A stretch of DNA of 64,000 nucleotides, taken from positions 1 through 64,000 of the forward strand of contig JAFUFB010000020.1 of assembly GCA_017470145.1 (NCBI GenBank). Reading direction: 5' to 3'. Made by a program: the position numbers and the translations under genes. Position 1 is the stretch's first letter; every line of letters begins with the position of its first letter. Origin of the DNA: Clostridia bacterium. Lineage in GTDB: Bacteria > Bacillota > Clostridia > Christensenellales > Aristaeellaceae. Positions 23,981 through 32,390 of the stretch are shown in pieces. The notes under the pieces are model-generated. The model saw only the letters and a list, made by a program, of their open reading frames with translations, was not told the DNA's origin and ran no database searches.

Positions 23981-24739
23981 TTACCGCTTTCTCCTCGTAA
24001 AGAAAAGATACAGAAATCCTACGGCGGAAAGAACCATCAGACCCAGGCCCCACCCCATTCGGGAGGGGCTTTTTTCCTGCCCGGAGGGCAGTCCGTTTTC
24101 CTGCGGCTGGGTTGCCGCCTCGGGAACGCTCTCCTCCTGGATCTTTCCGGCTGCCAAATCTTCCTCCAGATCCAGAGCCAGGCTTTCCGCCATGACCGGC
24201 GCCGGGGCGGCTTCCTCCACCGCTTCGCTCTTTCGAGCCGCCAGCAGGGGTACGTCCTCCGCTGTTCCCATCTCCAAGGGCTGCGGAAGCATCGTGGAGG
24301 TCGGAGTGAACAGTTCCACGCTTTGGCTCTCCACGCTTTCCACTGCGTCTTCTACGCTTTCCGCCATCTCCTCTATGCCTTCCGGCTCTTCCTCCGCACT
24401 TTCCAGGGCGGCTTCCACAGCCATATCCACGCTGAGGAGCACGGGATGAGGACGGCCGAATAAGTCCAGTCCGGCCAGGGTTCCGCCCAGCACAAAGACC
24501 AGCGCCGCGGCAACGCTCAGGCCCCGACGGAACCAGATTTGACGTGGGATCTGCCCCTTCCGCTGCTCCAGAAGCGGTTTTTCCAGGGAAGTCTCCGGGG
24601 CATCCTGGGCAGTTTCCCGAATAGCCTGCCGCCAACCCACCCGGAAGCGTTCCGTCATCTCCGGAGTTTCAGCAGCCATTTGATTCAATTCTTCCTGGAG
24701 GGATAGCCATGCCGGATCCTGATTTGGATATTCACTCAT
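23981..24739 (-). CDS. Putative anti-sigma factor, membrane protein
   Basis: The 252-residue protein has a cytosolic N-terminal 80 residues, a membrane segment at about 84-100 (LSVAAALVFVLGGTLAG), a long acidic Glu/Ala/Pro-rich extracytoplasmic stretch, and a second C-terminal hydrophobic segment followed by FTRRKR. It has no ZAS zinc motif. Its ATG overlaps the end of the ECF sigma gene by four bases; that arrangement and topology are the reason for calling it an anti-sigma factor. The C-terminal TM plus basic tail also resembles a surface anchor. Confidence 0.6.
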   Translation of the reverse strand: MSEYPNQDPAWLSLQEELNQMAAETPEMTERFRVGWRQAIRETAQDAPETSLEKPLLEQRKGQIPRQIWFRRGLSVAAALVFVLGGTLAGLDLFGRPHPVLLSVDMAVEAALESAEEEPEGIEEMAESVEDAVESVESQSVELFTPTSTMLPQPLEMGTAEDVPLLAARKSEAVEEAAPAPVMAESLALDLEEDLAAGKIQEESVPEAATQPQENGLPSGQEKSPSRMGWGLGLMVLSAVGFLYLFFTRRKR

Positions 24740-25350
24740 GAGGGGTCCCTCCTTCCTGTAGAATGATCGCCGGGAGCGTTTTTCGCTCCCCCTTGCCCTG
24801 GGAGCGGGGCTTCCAGCGCGATCAGCGATTTTAGTTTGCTTCGGGCCCGATTGACCCGGCTCTTGATCGTTCCTTCCGTGGTTTCCAATATTTCCGCGGC
24901 GTCCTCATAGGAGCGCCCCTCCAGCTGGGTCAGCACCAGGGCATCCCGCTGATCCGGCGGCAATAGGGTGATCGCCTCCCGCAGCCGGGCATGCTCCTCG
25001 CGGCGCAGGGTCTCCTCTTCGGTATTTGGTCCCGGGTCTGGTAGATCGAACCCCTGCTCCCGCAGGGGTTCGAGGGATTCCACTGGAGCGCGCTTTCGCT
25101 TCCGCAGAAAATCCATACAGCAGTTGGCCGCGATACGATAGACCCATGATTCAAAAGCACAGTCCTGCCGAAAGGAAGGGAGCCCGCGCCAGATTTTGAT
25201 CATAGCGTCCTGACCACAATCCGAAGCATCCTCCCGGTTCCCCAGATAGTGCCAGCAGATCCGCCAGACCAGGGGCTCCAGATCCACCATCAGCAGCTCA
25301 AAGGCCTCCGGATTCCCCTCCTGAGCCTGCTTCAGCCAGGTGTCCCGCAC
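24736..25350 (-). CDS. ECF-type RNA polymerase sigma factor
   Basis: The 204-residue protein has region 2 (DASDCGQDAMIKIWRGLPSF then FESWVYRIAANCCMDFLRKR) and region 4 (LPPDQRDALVLTQLEGRSYE then EGTIKSRVNRARSKL) of extracytoplasmic-function sigma-70 factors. The start is GTG 25350, 8 nt after GGAGGGGAGG. It lies 82 nt behind the vWA gene and overlaps the presumed anti-sigma gene, forming an operon of secreted protein, sigma factor and membrane regulator. Envelope stress is the usual signal for this class, but the signal here is unknown. Confidence 0.88.
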   Translation of the reverse strand: MRDTWLKQAQEGNPEAFELLMVDLEPLVWRICWHYLGNREDASDCGQDAMIKIWRGLPSFRQDCAFESWVYRIAANCCMDFLRKRKRAPVESLEPLREQGFDLPDPGPNTEEETLRREEHARLREAITLLPPDQRDALVLTQLEGRSYEDAAEILETTEGTIKSRVNRARSKLKSLIALEAPLPGQGGAKNAPGDHSTGRRDPS

Positions 25351-25432
25351 GGAGCGTGCCTCCCCTCCACGATGTTTTTTCCCTTCTCACGGAAAAATGT
25401 ATCAGAAGCCAAAGCCTTTTGTCAATCTCCGC

Positions 25433-27259
25433 TTACTCCTTTCCCCGCTGCAGCAGGGTCAGCAGATAGACGAATTCCTCCTTGTACGGATCCCCCAAGA
25501 CCGTGCCGCAGCTCCGGGCCAGCTCCAGGGTGGAATCCAGCGCTGCCTCTCCTCGATATTCGCTATCCCGCAGGATCATGGCGCACTCCGCCACCGCTGC
25601 GGCCCATTTCATGTTTTCGGAAAGCTGCTCCGCAGGTTCCATCCTCAGGGGATATTCCTCCAGGGTGCTTTCCTCCGCGCCCGGGGCCTTGTAACGAATC
25701 GCCAGAGTCAGCCACTCCGGGTTTTCTGTTTCCCCCTGGACGGGAGTTACATACCGGCTGGCGGGAATGCCGGGATCGAAATCACTTCCCGCCGGCACGA
25801 TCTCATACAGGGCCGTGACCCGGTGACCAGACCCGATTTCGCCGCCGTCCTTCGTATCATTCGCGAAATCCTGGGCATCCATCACCCGATCCTCGTATCC
25901 GATGAGCCGATAGGCGCTGACCTTTTCCGGATTGAAATCCAGCTGCAGCTTCACATCCTTCGCCACCTCGGTAAGGGTGCCACCGGCTTCCATCACCAGG
26001 GCCCGCCGGGCCTCAAAGATGGAATCCAGATAGTAATAGTTTCCGTCCCCATAATCCGCCAGGGCTTCCAGCTTGTTATCCTTATAATTCCCGTAGCCCA
26101 CGCCCAACATCGTCAACCGAACGCCTGCCTCCTTCTTTTTCATCACCAGGCGGGCCAGCTCCCCCTCGGTGGTGAGGCCCACGTTAAAATCCCCATCCGT
26201 CGCCATCAGCACCCGGTTCGCGCTGTCCTCCCGAGCATATTTTTCCGCCAAGGCATAGGCCGTCTGAATGCCTGAGGCGCTGTTGGTGGAGCCACCGGCT
26301 TCCAAGCCGGAAATCGCTTCCATGATCCGCACCTTGTCCGCTGCAGGTACACCCTCCAGAATGATTTCATCCCGGGAGGCATAGGTCACCAGGGAAACCA
26401 TGTCCGTGGGTTCTAGCTCCTCCAGCAGCAGCTGGAAGGCCCGTTTCACCAGGTCCAGCCGGTCTGATCCAAACATGGAGCCGGATACATCGATCAGGAA
26501 CACCAGGTTCTGAGCGGGACGCTCCCCCTGGGGAATCGCCTTTGCCTGCAGACCTACCTGCAGCAGAAGATTTCCGGGATTCCAGAGGCAAGGCGCCAGC
26601 TCCAGGGAGACACCGAAGGGGTGATTCCCCGTGGGCTGAGGATAATCATAGTGGAAATAATTCAGCATTTCCTCCACCCGCACCGCGTCGGCCGGCACCG
26701 TCTCTCCCCGCAGAATCATGGCGCGGAGCTGGGCATAGGAGGCGGTGTCCACGTCCGCGGCAAAGGTGGACAGAGGAGCCTGAGTCGCAGACTGGAAGCC
26801 GTTCTCCTGGAAAAAGGTATATTCGTTGGTATTCCATTTCATCGTGGCTCCGGTGATGGGCATCCTCGTCGCCAGGGGCGCGGCTAAGACGGCGGCATCA
26901 TATACACCGCCCCCCAATGCCGCTTCCTCCGCCAGGAACCATCCCTCCGATTCCGCCCTTTCATCCTTAGCCTCCTCCGAGAATAAACACTCCAGGGTTC
27001 TTTCGTCCGCCATGCCCGTAATCAACAATCCATTTCGGCTCTGGAAACGGATCAGGGCGGTTTCCGTAGTCTCGTCAAAGATTCCCGTAACTGCAGAAGT
27101 CAGATAGTCCAGCTCCACCAGCCGGGCCTGGATTCTCTCCACCTGCTCTCCGGTATCCCCCAGTCGCCAGATATGCTCCGTTTCCGCCAACGCGGGCAGG
27201 ATCGTCAACAGAACAAGGGTCAGGGCCAACAGCCAGGCCGCCATACGATGCAATTTCAT
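25433..27259 (-). CDS. Secreted vWA/DUF3520 protein with peptidoglycan-binding domain
   Basis: The 608-residue protein has a signal peptide (MAAWLLALTLVLLTILPALA), a PG_binding_1-like domain at about 29-92 (WRLGDTGEQVERIQARLVEL), a YfbK-type vWA N-terminal region, a von Willebrand A domain with MIDAS DVSGS at 257-261 plus GSTNSASG and ATDGD, and a DUF3520 C-terminus. E. coli YfbK has the same vWA-DUF3520 plan but not this wall domain. ATG 27259 follows GGAAAGGAG. It is the first gene of the sigma/anti-sigma operon, so it may be part of a wall-bound sensor or adhesion system. Confidence 0.85.
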   Translation of the reverse strand: MKLHRMAAWLLALTLVLLTILPALAETEHIWRLGDTGEQVERIQARLVELDYLTSAVTGIFDETTETALIRFQSRNGLLITGMADERTLECLFSEEAKDERAESEGWFLAEEAALGGGVYDAAVLAAPLATRMPITGATMKWNTNEYTFFQENGFQSATQAPLSTFAADVDTASYAQLRAMILRGETVPADAVRVEEMLNYFHYDYPQPTGNHPFGVSLELAPCLWNPGNLLLQVGLQAKAIPQGERPAQNLVFLIDVSGSMFGSDRLDLVKRAFQLLLEELEPTDMVSLVTYASRDEIILEGVPAADKVRIMEAISGLEAGGSTNSASGIQTAYALAEKYAREDSANRVLMATDGDFNVGLTTEGELARLVMKKKEAGVRLTMLGVGYGNYKDNKLEALADYGDGNYYYLDSIFEARRALVMEAGGTLTEVAKDVKLQLDFNPEKVSAYRLIGYEDRVMDAQDFANDTKDGGEIGSGHRVTALYEIVPAGSDFDPGIPASRYVTPVQGETENPEWLTLAIRYKAPGAEESTLEEYPLRMEPAEQLSENMKWAAAVAECAMILRDSEYRGEAALDSTLELARSCGTVLGDPYKEEFVYLLTLLQRGKE

Positions 27260-27469
27260 GAGTTTACTCCTTTCCATGAGGGAGGTCTGCCTCCCTCCTT
27301 TCTCTCTATCAGACGAGAAAAAGATCGGAAAGTTCCAACATAGATCTATAAAGTATGGTATAATCCGGCATGAATTCGTTGGACAGTTTCTTGTTATGAT
27401 AGGATCGTTGATTCCAGGCAAAGAAGCACGCAAGCTCTAACGCAGAATGATGGTCTATTTGCCAGAAGC

Positions 27470-27866
27470 CTATTGCTTACTCCTTAACGCTTTTATAATG
27501 CCATATATAGCTGCATAAGCGACGCCGGCAACAGGCCATATGATCCATGAGCGGTTCCAGTTGTTTTCAATAAAGCTCCATGCCAGATACCCCGCTGTAA
27601 TCAGGCACCAATAAGCCCCATTGATAAATTCGTAGCGTTTGGAATCAACCTTGTTTTCACGAGAATAATCCCCCTCCTCCAAAAGCATCTGATAGCTTCC
27701 CCAGACGATAGATACCCTTACAGTCAGCAGGACGCCGATAGCAACCAATGCCAAAATCAATGCTATTCCTATTGTTCCCAGAAAAGGATCCTCCTTACCA
27801 AGCGCAACAGTAACAAACAGAGGAATCACCGCCGCACAGCAAAGAACAATTCCAAGTGTTAGATAT
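27470..27866 (-). pseudogene. Membrane C-terminal domain of an Xre-type regulator, N-terminus lost
   Basis: The readable part (LGIVLCCAAVIPLFVTVALG, then RYEFINGAYWCLITAGYLAW and SWIIWPVAGVAYAAIYGI) is the three- to four-helix membrane domain that follows the HTH in many clostridial Xre regulators. No ATG opens the frame, only a late GTG at 27829, and a TAG lies just upstream at about 27880, where the text joins a hydrolase fragment on the other strand. The DNA-binding half is gone. Confidence 0.6.
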
Positions 27867-28044
27867 ACCTACGGCCCCGAGGAATCAGCTGATTTTTATT
27901 GAGAAGGCCGGGCATACTTATCAGATGAAGCATCAAGAAGTGGCAGATAAAATTCTGCATCAGCTTCAGGAATGGAGGGGCGAATCATGCCGTTTACCTC
28001 TGTTCCTGCAATCCTATGAACAAATAAATATCGGCAATTCTTGA
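27856..28044 (+). pseudogene. C-terminal fragment of an alpha/beta hydrolase
   Basis: APRNQLIFIEKAGHTYQMKH followed by VADKILHQLQEW is the end of a BAAT/serine aminopeptidase-like hydrolase, with the catalytic His in AGHTY. The nucleophile and the rest are absent. Its left edge meets the broken Xre membrane domain near 27868, another back-to-back junction. Confidence 0.5.
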
Positions 28045-28057
28045 TCTGAGCTTTGTC

Positions 28058-28080
28058 ATGATGTAAACTGTCCGCTGTAG
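28058..28080 (+). repeat. 23-bp direct repeat, left copy
   Basis: ATGATGTAAACTGTCCGCTG plus TAG; it recurs at 32009-32031 with one mismatch. It lies in the leader of the DUF1848 gene, and TTGATC 17 nt before TAAACT could make it a promoter. Confidence 0.7.
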
Positions 28081-28174
28081 ACAGGAGGAAGGATCTGCAC
28101 GAAAGGAAGAAATCCTTTCACAATCATCCTCGCTCCTGGAAAGCATTCTGCCAATGAGGGGAGAGTACAGACGG

Positions 28175-29107
28175 ATGATTATCAACACGGGTCAGCGAAC
28201 CGATATTCCCGCCTTTTACAGCCGCTGGTTCATGAACCGCCTGCGGGAAGGATATGTACTGGTTCGGAATCCATATAATCCGCAGAGCGTCACCCGCTAT
28301 ACCCTGTCCCCGGACATCGTGGACATTATCGGCTTTTGCACCAAAAATCCAGCGCCTATGCTCCCCTACCTGCAGGAACTGAAGCCATACGGACAATACT
28401 GGTTTGTGACCATCACCCCCTATGGAAAAGATATCGAGCCCCATGTTCCGGATAAGGCCAGGGTGATAGACTGCTTCCTGCATCTTTCAGAGGCCGTAGG
28501 AATCCATTCCATGGGCTGGAGATATGATCCTATCTTTCTCAACGACCGGTATCCCCTATCCTTTCACCTGGAAGCCTTTGAAAGGATGGCGGAAGCCCTC
28601 TCCGGCTATACGCATGCCGCGGTCATCAGCTTTATCGACTTGTACGAGAAAACCCGACGGAACTTTCCGGAAGCCAGAACCGTATCCGCAGAAGATCGAA
28701 TTACCCTGGGTAAAGCCTTTGTGAAAGTAGGGCAAAAATACGGGATGGCCATCAAAGCCTGTGCAGAGGGCGACGATCTCGCCCCTTATGGCGTGGACTG
28801 CAGCGGCTGCATGACCATTCCCGTGTACGAGCAGGCCATCGGCTGCAATCTGAAGGTCCCATCCAAAGCGCCTGCCCGGGAAGCCTGCAGCTGCTATCTC
28901 GGCGGGGATATCGGAGCTTACAACACCTGCGGACATCTCTGCCGATACTGCTATGCCAATTATGACGCGGATACAGTCCGTGCCAATAGGAAGAAGCACG
29001 ATCCCAACTCCCCCATGCTGATCGGCAACCTGATGCCCGGAGATAAGGTGCATCAAGCCGAGGAAAAGAGCTGGAAGGATTATCAGCTTCGGCTGGATCT
29101 TTTATAG
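28175..29107 (+). CDS. DUF1848 family protein (Cys-rich C-terminus)
   Basis: This 310-residue protein has the DUF1848 layout: a start of MIINTGQRTDIPAFYSRWFM, then NPYNPQSVTRY, ending with a Cys-rich segment, CGHLCRYCYANYD near residue 255, whose CxxxCxxC resembles a radical-SAM-type 4Fe-4S site but at the C-terminus. Biochemistry is unknown. ATG 28175 follows GGGGAGAG. It is followed 18 nt later by a DUF523 gene in the same direction, so the two are probably one operon. Confidence 0.82.
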   Translation: MIINTGQRTDIPAFYSRWFMNRLREGYVLVRNPYNPQSVTRYTLSPDIVDIIGFCTKNPAPMLPYLQELKPYGQYWFVTITPYGKDIEPHVPDKARVIDCFLHLSEAVGIHSMGWRYDPIFLNDRYPLSFHLEAFERMAEALSGYTHAAVISFIDLYEKTRRNFPEARTVSAEDRITLGKAFVKVGQKYGMAIKACAEGDDLAPYGVDCSGCMTIPVYEQAIGCNLKVPSKAPAREACSCYLGGDIGAYNTCGHLCRYCYANYDADTVRANRKKHDPNSPMLIGNLMPGDKVHQAEEKSWKDYQLRLDLL

Positions 29108-29125
29108 CATAGAAAGGAATCTGAA

Positions 29126-29575
29126 ATGAACAATTCCACAAAATGTCCGCTGCTGATTTCCGCATGTCTGCTCGGAACACCCTGTCGTTACGATGGAGCC
29201 AGCAAAGCCATGCCTGCGCAGACATTAGAGCTGTTGCAGCGCTCCTATCACCTGATTCCAGTCTGTCCCGAAGAATTAGGCGGTCTTCCAACGCCCCGGA
29301 TGCCTTCGGAGCGTGTCGGAGATAAAGTTCTCATGAAAACGGGCAAAGACGTGACCGAAGAATACCGGAAAGGTGCGGAGATCAGTCTTCGCATAGCCCT
29401 GGAGGCCGGTTGCAAGATCGCAGTGCTCAAGGAACGCAGCCCCTCCTGCGGGCATGGAGAAATCTACGATGGGACCTTTTCCGGTACACTTGTTCCTGGG
29501 AACGGCTGTACCGCAGAACTGTTACTGGCCAATGGCATCCAGGTGCTTGGCGAGAGCCAAGTATCTGAACTATAA
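29126..29575 (+). CDS. DUF523 family protein
   Basis: The 149-residue protein shows the family hallmarks LLISACLLGTPCRYDGASK at the start and VLKERSPSCG near residue 100, with conserved Cys residues that could hold a metal or cluster; relatives include YbbK. It is also found as the N-terminal part of DUF1722 fusions. Function unknown. ATG 29126 follows AGAAAGGAA. It lies directly behind the DUF1848 gene. Confidence 0.85.
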   Translation: MNNSTKCPLLISACLLGTPCRYDGASKAMPAQTLELLQRSYHLIPVCPEELGGLPTPRMPSERVGDKVLMKTGKDVTEEYRKGAEISLRIALEAGCKIAVLKERSPSCGHGEIYDGTFSGTLVPGNGCTAELLLANGIQVLGESQVSEL

Positions 29576-29634
29576 CATGATCGCAGATCGATTGGAACCG
29601 TCTGCCTCATACGCTGGAAGAGGCATCCAAGCAG

Positions 29635-30099
29635 ATGGATTCCAGCAACTATGCTATGGTGGTGAATCCCAATCCTGCGGATCGTCTCCATCTGCGGGAG
29701 CGAGCTGATAAGGGCAGCCAATCTCAGGGGAAATATTACACTGGTGCGCCGGTTTGTGTCAGTGCGCGGGACGGCGAGTGGACACAGGTGATATTCGGCG
29801 ATTGGCGTACTTGGTCGTATGGCTATATGATGAAGCGATATCTGAGCTTCGGACAGGCTGACAGCGCGCTTCACCTCGATATAACTGCCATGCCGCAGCT
29901 GTTCAGCAAGGGCGGGGAGATGCTGAAGGTGTACGATGAGGCTCAGGCGGTCAGTGGCTATACTTATCATCACAGCGAAGACCACAATACCATGAAGGTG
30001 ATCGGAATTATCGAGAATGACTGGTATCATGTCTGGTTTCCTGCCACCGGAGAGTATGGGTATGTACGGCAGAGCGATCTATGGCCGGGGAATGGCTAA
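29635..30099 (+). CDS. SH3-like domain protein, probably N-terminally truncated
   Basis: The 154 visible residues contain two bacterial-SH3-like repeats: RLHLRERADKGSQSQGKYYT with VCVSARDGEWTQV, and IIENDWYHVWFPATGEYGYV. Such domains are usually in secreted wall-associated proteins, but no signal peptide is present. The reading frame stays open 45 nt upstream of ATG 29635 (text DWNRLPHTLEEASKQ) and is then stopped without a start or ribosome site. So the N-terminal part, likely with the signal peptide, seems deleted. Its 3' end is repeated in inverted orientation at 31958-31992. Confidence 0.6.
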   Translation: MDSSNYAMVVNPNPADRLHLRERADKGSQSQGKYYTGAPVCVSARDGEWTQVIFGDWRTWSYGYMMKRYLSFGQADSALHLDITAMPQLFSKGGEMLKVYDEAQAVSGYTYHHSEDHNTMKVIGIIENDWYHVWFPATGEYGYVRQSDLWPGNG

Positions 30100-30110
30100 C
30101 GCAGGAGACA
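30076..30110 (+). repeat. 35-bp inverted repeat, left arm
   Basis: The last codons of the SH3-like gene (SDLWPGNG, stop) plus about 16 nt recur inverted at 31958-31992 with three mismatches or fewer by eye. The arms flank the DUF234 ATPase gene and its promoter. Confidence 0.8.
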
Positions 30111-30225
30111 TCTCTTCGGCCTGATGCACTTTATCTCCGGACATATGATATCACAAAATCCGGGGGGATGCAGTAAGGAGCTGTTACCAAAAGTTATTTT
30201 TCCGCCGCAGCTAAATAAAAAAACG

Positions 30226-30263
30226 AGTTACGGAGAGAAAATCGCGATTTTTCCTCCGTAACT
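30226..30263. terminator. 38-bp inverted repeat, possible leftward terminator
   Basis: AGTTACGGA...TCCGTAACT arms with inner AAAATCG/CGATTTT form a long stem with almost no loop. On the minus strand it is followed by GTTTTTTTATTT, so it could end leftward transcription, although no leftward gene is adjacent. It may instead be a regulatory site for the ATPase promoter at 30296-30324. Confidence 0.5.
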
Positions 30264-30295
30264 ATGAAAAAAATAGAGTTGTGGGGGAAAAACAA

Positions 30296-30324
30296 TTGAA
30301 ATAGAGTAATTATTCTGGTATACT
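30296..30324 (+). promoter_or_regulatory. Strong sigma-70 promoter for the DUF234 ATPase
   Basis: TTGAAA (30296-30301), a 17-nt spacer and TATACT (30319-30324), 36 nt before the start codon. Confidence 0.8.
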
Positions 30325-30359
30325 GCTCTGCGTGGAAGGAGACCTGCAAAAGGAGGAAG

Positions 30360-31805
30360 ATGTCCAAGATGATTAATTTTGTCGGACGGAATGAGGAAAT
30401 CAAATCCCTCAGAAAGTACGATGCCTCTGAAAAATCAGAGTTCGTGGCAGTATATGGAAGGAGAAGGGTCGGTAAAACCTATCTTTTGCAATATGCTTTT
30501 CATGGGCAGTTTGATTTTGAATATACGGGCCTTTATCATGTGGGTGCAAAGGAGCAGCGGAAGCGTTTCCAGGATATTTTGAATCTTGCGTCAGGTAAGC
30601 AAGAGGCAACTCCAGAGGATTGGTTCTCTGCGTTTGATCGACTCAAGCAATATCTCCTTGCGCAACAGAAGGAAAAGGTGACTGTCTTTTTGGACGAGCT
30701 GCCTTGGATGGATACGCAAAAAAGCAATTTTATGGCGGCGCTTTCTGGCTTCTGGAATGGGTGGAAAAGTCATGAATGTATTCTGAAGCTCTATGTCTGT
30801 GGCTCCGCAACAACATGGATGTTGGATAAGCTGATTGGTGATCGAGGCGGCTTGCATGGACGGATCACCCGCTCCATCTATTTAGCGCCGTTTACGCTGC
30901 GGGAGACAGAGGAGTACCTAAATCAAGTCAAGCATATGCACTATGGGCAAAGACAGGTGCTGGAAACTTATATGGTCTTCGGTGGAATCCCATACTATCT
31001 GGATATGCTCGACCGAGAGTATCCTCTTTCAGAGAACGTTGACAGGCTCTTCTTTTTTCCAAATGCTCCATTAAAAACAGAATATGATTTTTTGTTTCGA
31101 TCGTTGTACAAATCGCCTTTGAACTATCAAAAGGTGATCGAAGCGCTGGCTTCTACACTTCGAGGCATGACGAGAGAAGAGATAAGTGATGCATCAGGAA
31201 TAGACGGAGGGGAGTTGACGCAAGTTTTAAAAAATCTGGAGGCTTGTGACTTTATCAGGAGCTACTTGTTTCCGAAGAAAACGACTCGGGCCAAAACATA
31301 TCAGCTGATTGATATGTTCTGTCTATTTTCGCTTCGTTTTGTACAACAGCAGAAAAATTCGGATATTCACTTCTGGACAAAATCAGCGCGAAGCGGGTAC
31401 CGAAACGCATGGGCGGGATATGCTTTTGAGCAAACCTGCTTAAGTCATGTTCAACAGATCAAAGAGAAGCTTGGAATTTCCGGAATTCTGAGCGGTGTTT
31501 ACGCATGGAGCAGCAGAGCCTTCACAGATAAGGATGGAAATGAATGGAAAGGCGGACAAATTGATCTCGTGATTGATAGAAATGATCATGTGATTAATCT
31601 GTGCGAAATGAAGTACAGCCAAACAGAGTATGCCATAGATGGTGACTATGCGGAGAAAATCCAGAACAGGATGGAACTGTTTCGCAAAGTACAGCGGACA
31701 AAAAAGGAACTGCACTGTACCTTTGTGACGCTCTATGGAGTGAAAAACAATAACTATATTGATATTGTAAATGAGCAGGTCAAGATGGAAGATCTTTTCG
31801 GATAA
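30360..31805 (+). CDS. DUF234-type AAA ATPase
   Basis: The 481-residue protein has an archaeal-type AAA ATPase core: a start of MINFVGRNEEIKSL, Walker A GRRRVGKT near residue 34, Walker B VTVFLDELPW near 107, and an Arg-rich sensor region. A winged helix follows, then a DUF234 domain with the PD-(D/E)XK pattern QIDLVI...LCEMKYS near 405-425. The function of this family is unknown; nuclease and chaperone-like roles have been proposed. ATG 30360 is only 3 nt from AGGAGG; the in-frame ATG at 30369 is better spaced. The gene is clearly AT-richer than its neighbours. A homologue lies at 39194. Confidence 0.85.
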   Translation: MSKMINFVGRNEEIKSLRKYDASEKSEFVAVYGRRRVGKTYLLQYAFHGQFDFEYTGLYHVGAKEQRKRFQDILNLASGKQEATPEDWFSAFDRLKQYLLAQQKEKVTVFLDELPWMDTQKSNFMAALSGFWNGWKSHECILKLYVCGSATTWMLDKLIGDRGGLHGRITRSIYLAPFTLRETEEYLNQVKHMHYGQRQVLETYMVFGGIPYYLDMLDREYPLSENVDRLFFFPNAPLKTEYDFLFRSLYKSPLNYQKVIEALASTLRGMTREEISDASGIDGGELTQVLKNLEACDFIRSYLFPKKTTRAKTYQLIDMFCLFSLRFVQQQKNSDIHFWTKSARSGYRNAWAGYAFEQTCLSHVQQIKEKLGISGILSGVYAWSSRAFTDKDGNEWKGGQIDLVIDRNDHVINLCEMKYSQTEYAIDGDYAEKIQNRMELFRKVQRTKKELHCTFVTLYGVKNNNYIDIVNEQVKMEDLFG

Positions 31806-31836
31806 TGTGTGATTGAGTCACAGCGTCCCCTATCAT

Positions 31837-31935
31837 ATGGCTCCCGGTTCGCTGTTCGATCCTGCCCGGGCAGAGCTTTTTGATGTTCCCAATCGGCTGA
31901 TCATCCCTGTGGGAAAAGAAATTGCGCTGGAATAG
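31837..31935 (+). pseudogene. C-terminal stub of an unidentified protein
   Basis: MAPGSLFDPARAELFDVPNR followed by LIIPVGKEIALE and a stop reads as ordinary protein text, but the ATG has no ribosome site and nothing precedes it. It may be the end of a deleted hydrolase or carbohydrate enzyme. I cannot name it. Confidence 0.3.
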
Positions 31936-31957
31936 GAACTCAATTCTTTTTATCGTG

Positions 31958-31992
31958 TGTTTCCTGCGTTAGCCATTCCCCGGCCAAAGATC
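31958..31992 (-). repeat. 35-bp inverted repeat, right arm
   Basis: On the minus strand it encodes SDLWPGNG and a stop, identical to the end of the SH3-like gene at 29635. It is the tail of a second, otherwise deleted SH3 gene pointing left. Confidence 0.75.
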
Positions 31993-32008
31993 AGATCCAA
32001 ACTCCAAT

Positions 32009-32031
32009 ATGATGTAAACTATCCGCTGTAG
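32009..32031 (+). repeat. 23-bp direct repeat, right copy
   Basis: One mismatch to the copy at 28058-28080. The two bracket 3.9 kb with DUF1848, DUF523, SH3-like and ATPase genes, and both lie about 45-95 nt before a start codon. Confidence 0.7.
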
Positions 32032-32075
32032 GAAACAAAGGCCATCACGGAGAAGCGAAAGGAGGTCGCCCTTTC

Positions 32076-32390
32076 ATGAGAAAGACATTTCTGCTCGCAC
32101 TCATTCTCTTCCTATCTCTGTTTGCTTATCATGCTCATACTGTTGCAGAAAGCATTCTCGTTATTTCTGACACGCACCTGACCAGGGAATCTCAGAATCA
32201 TGCTGCCATGATGGAAGCAGTGATCCAGGCCGCCAAAGGAACCTGTCTGCTGATGATGGATACCAACCGTCCAGACAAGGATCACTCTTTCCTTCCAGAC
32301 GGATCCATCGAGGAATCCACACTCCTGTGGGTCCAGCAGAGACCATACTCTGCCTTTGCGGCCCTCAAAATGCAATCTCCTTTACGGTAG
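32076..32390 (+). pseudogene. Secreted metallophosphoesterase with internal deletion
   Basis: A good ribosome site (AAAGGAGG), a signal peptide (TFLLALILFLSLFAYHAH) and ILVISDTHLTRESQNHAAMM give the first metal motif (D-x-H) of calcineurin-like phosphoesterases. The expected GDxx(N/D) motif is replaced at residue 58 by CLLMMDTNRPDKDHSFL, and the frame ends at residue 104, before the GNHD and later His motifs. It cannot be active as a phosphoesterase. Confidence 0.65.

Noticed and set aside
27260..27433. Longer start for the vWA protein
   Set aside because: The signal peptide begins at ATG 27259, which has a well-spaced ribosome site; the extension is not homologous.
27340..27462. Possible rightward gene behind TATAAT at about 27358
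   Set aside because: A -10-like box is present, but the following ATG frame stops after nine codons and no -35 or ribosome site is convincing.
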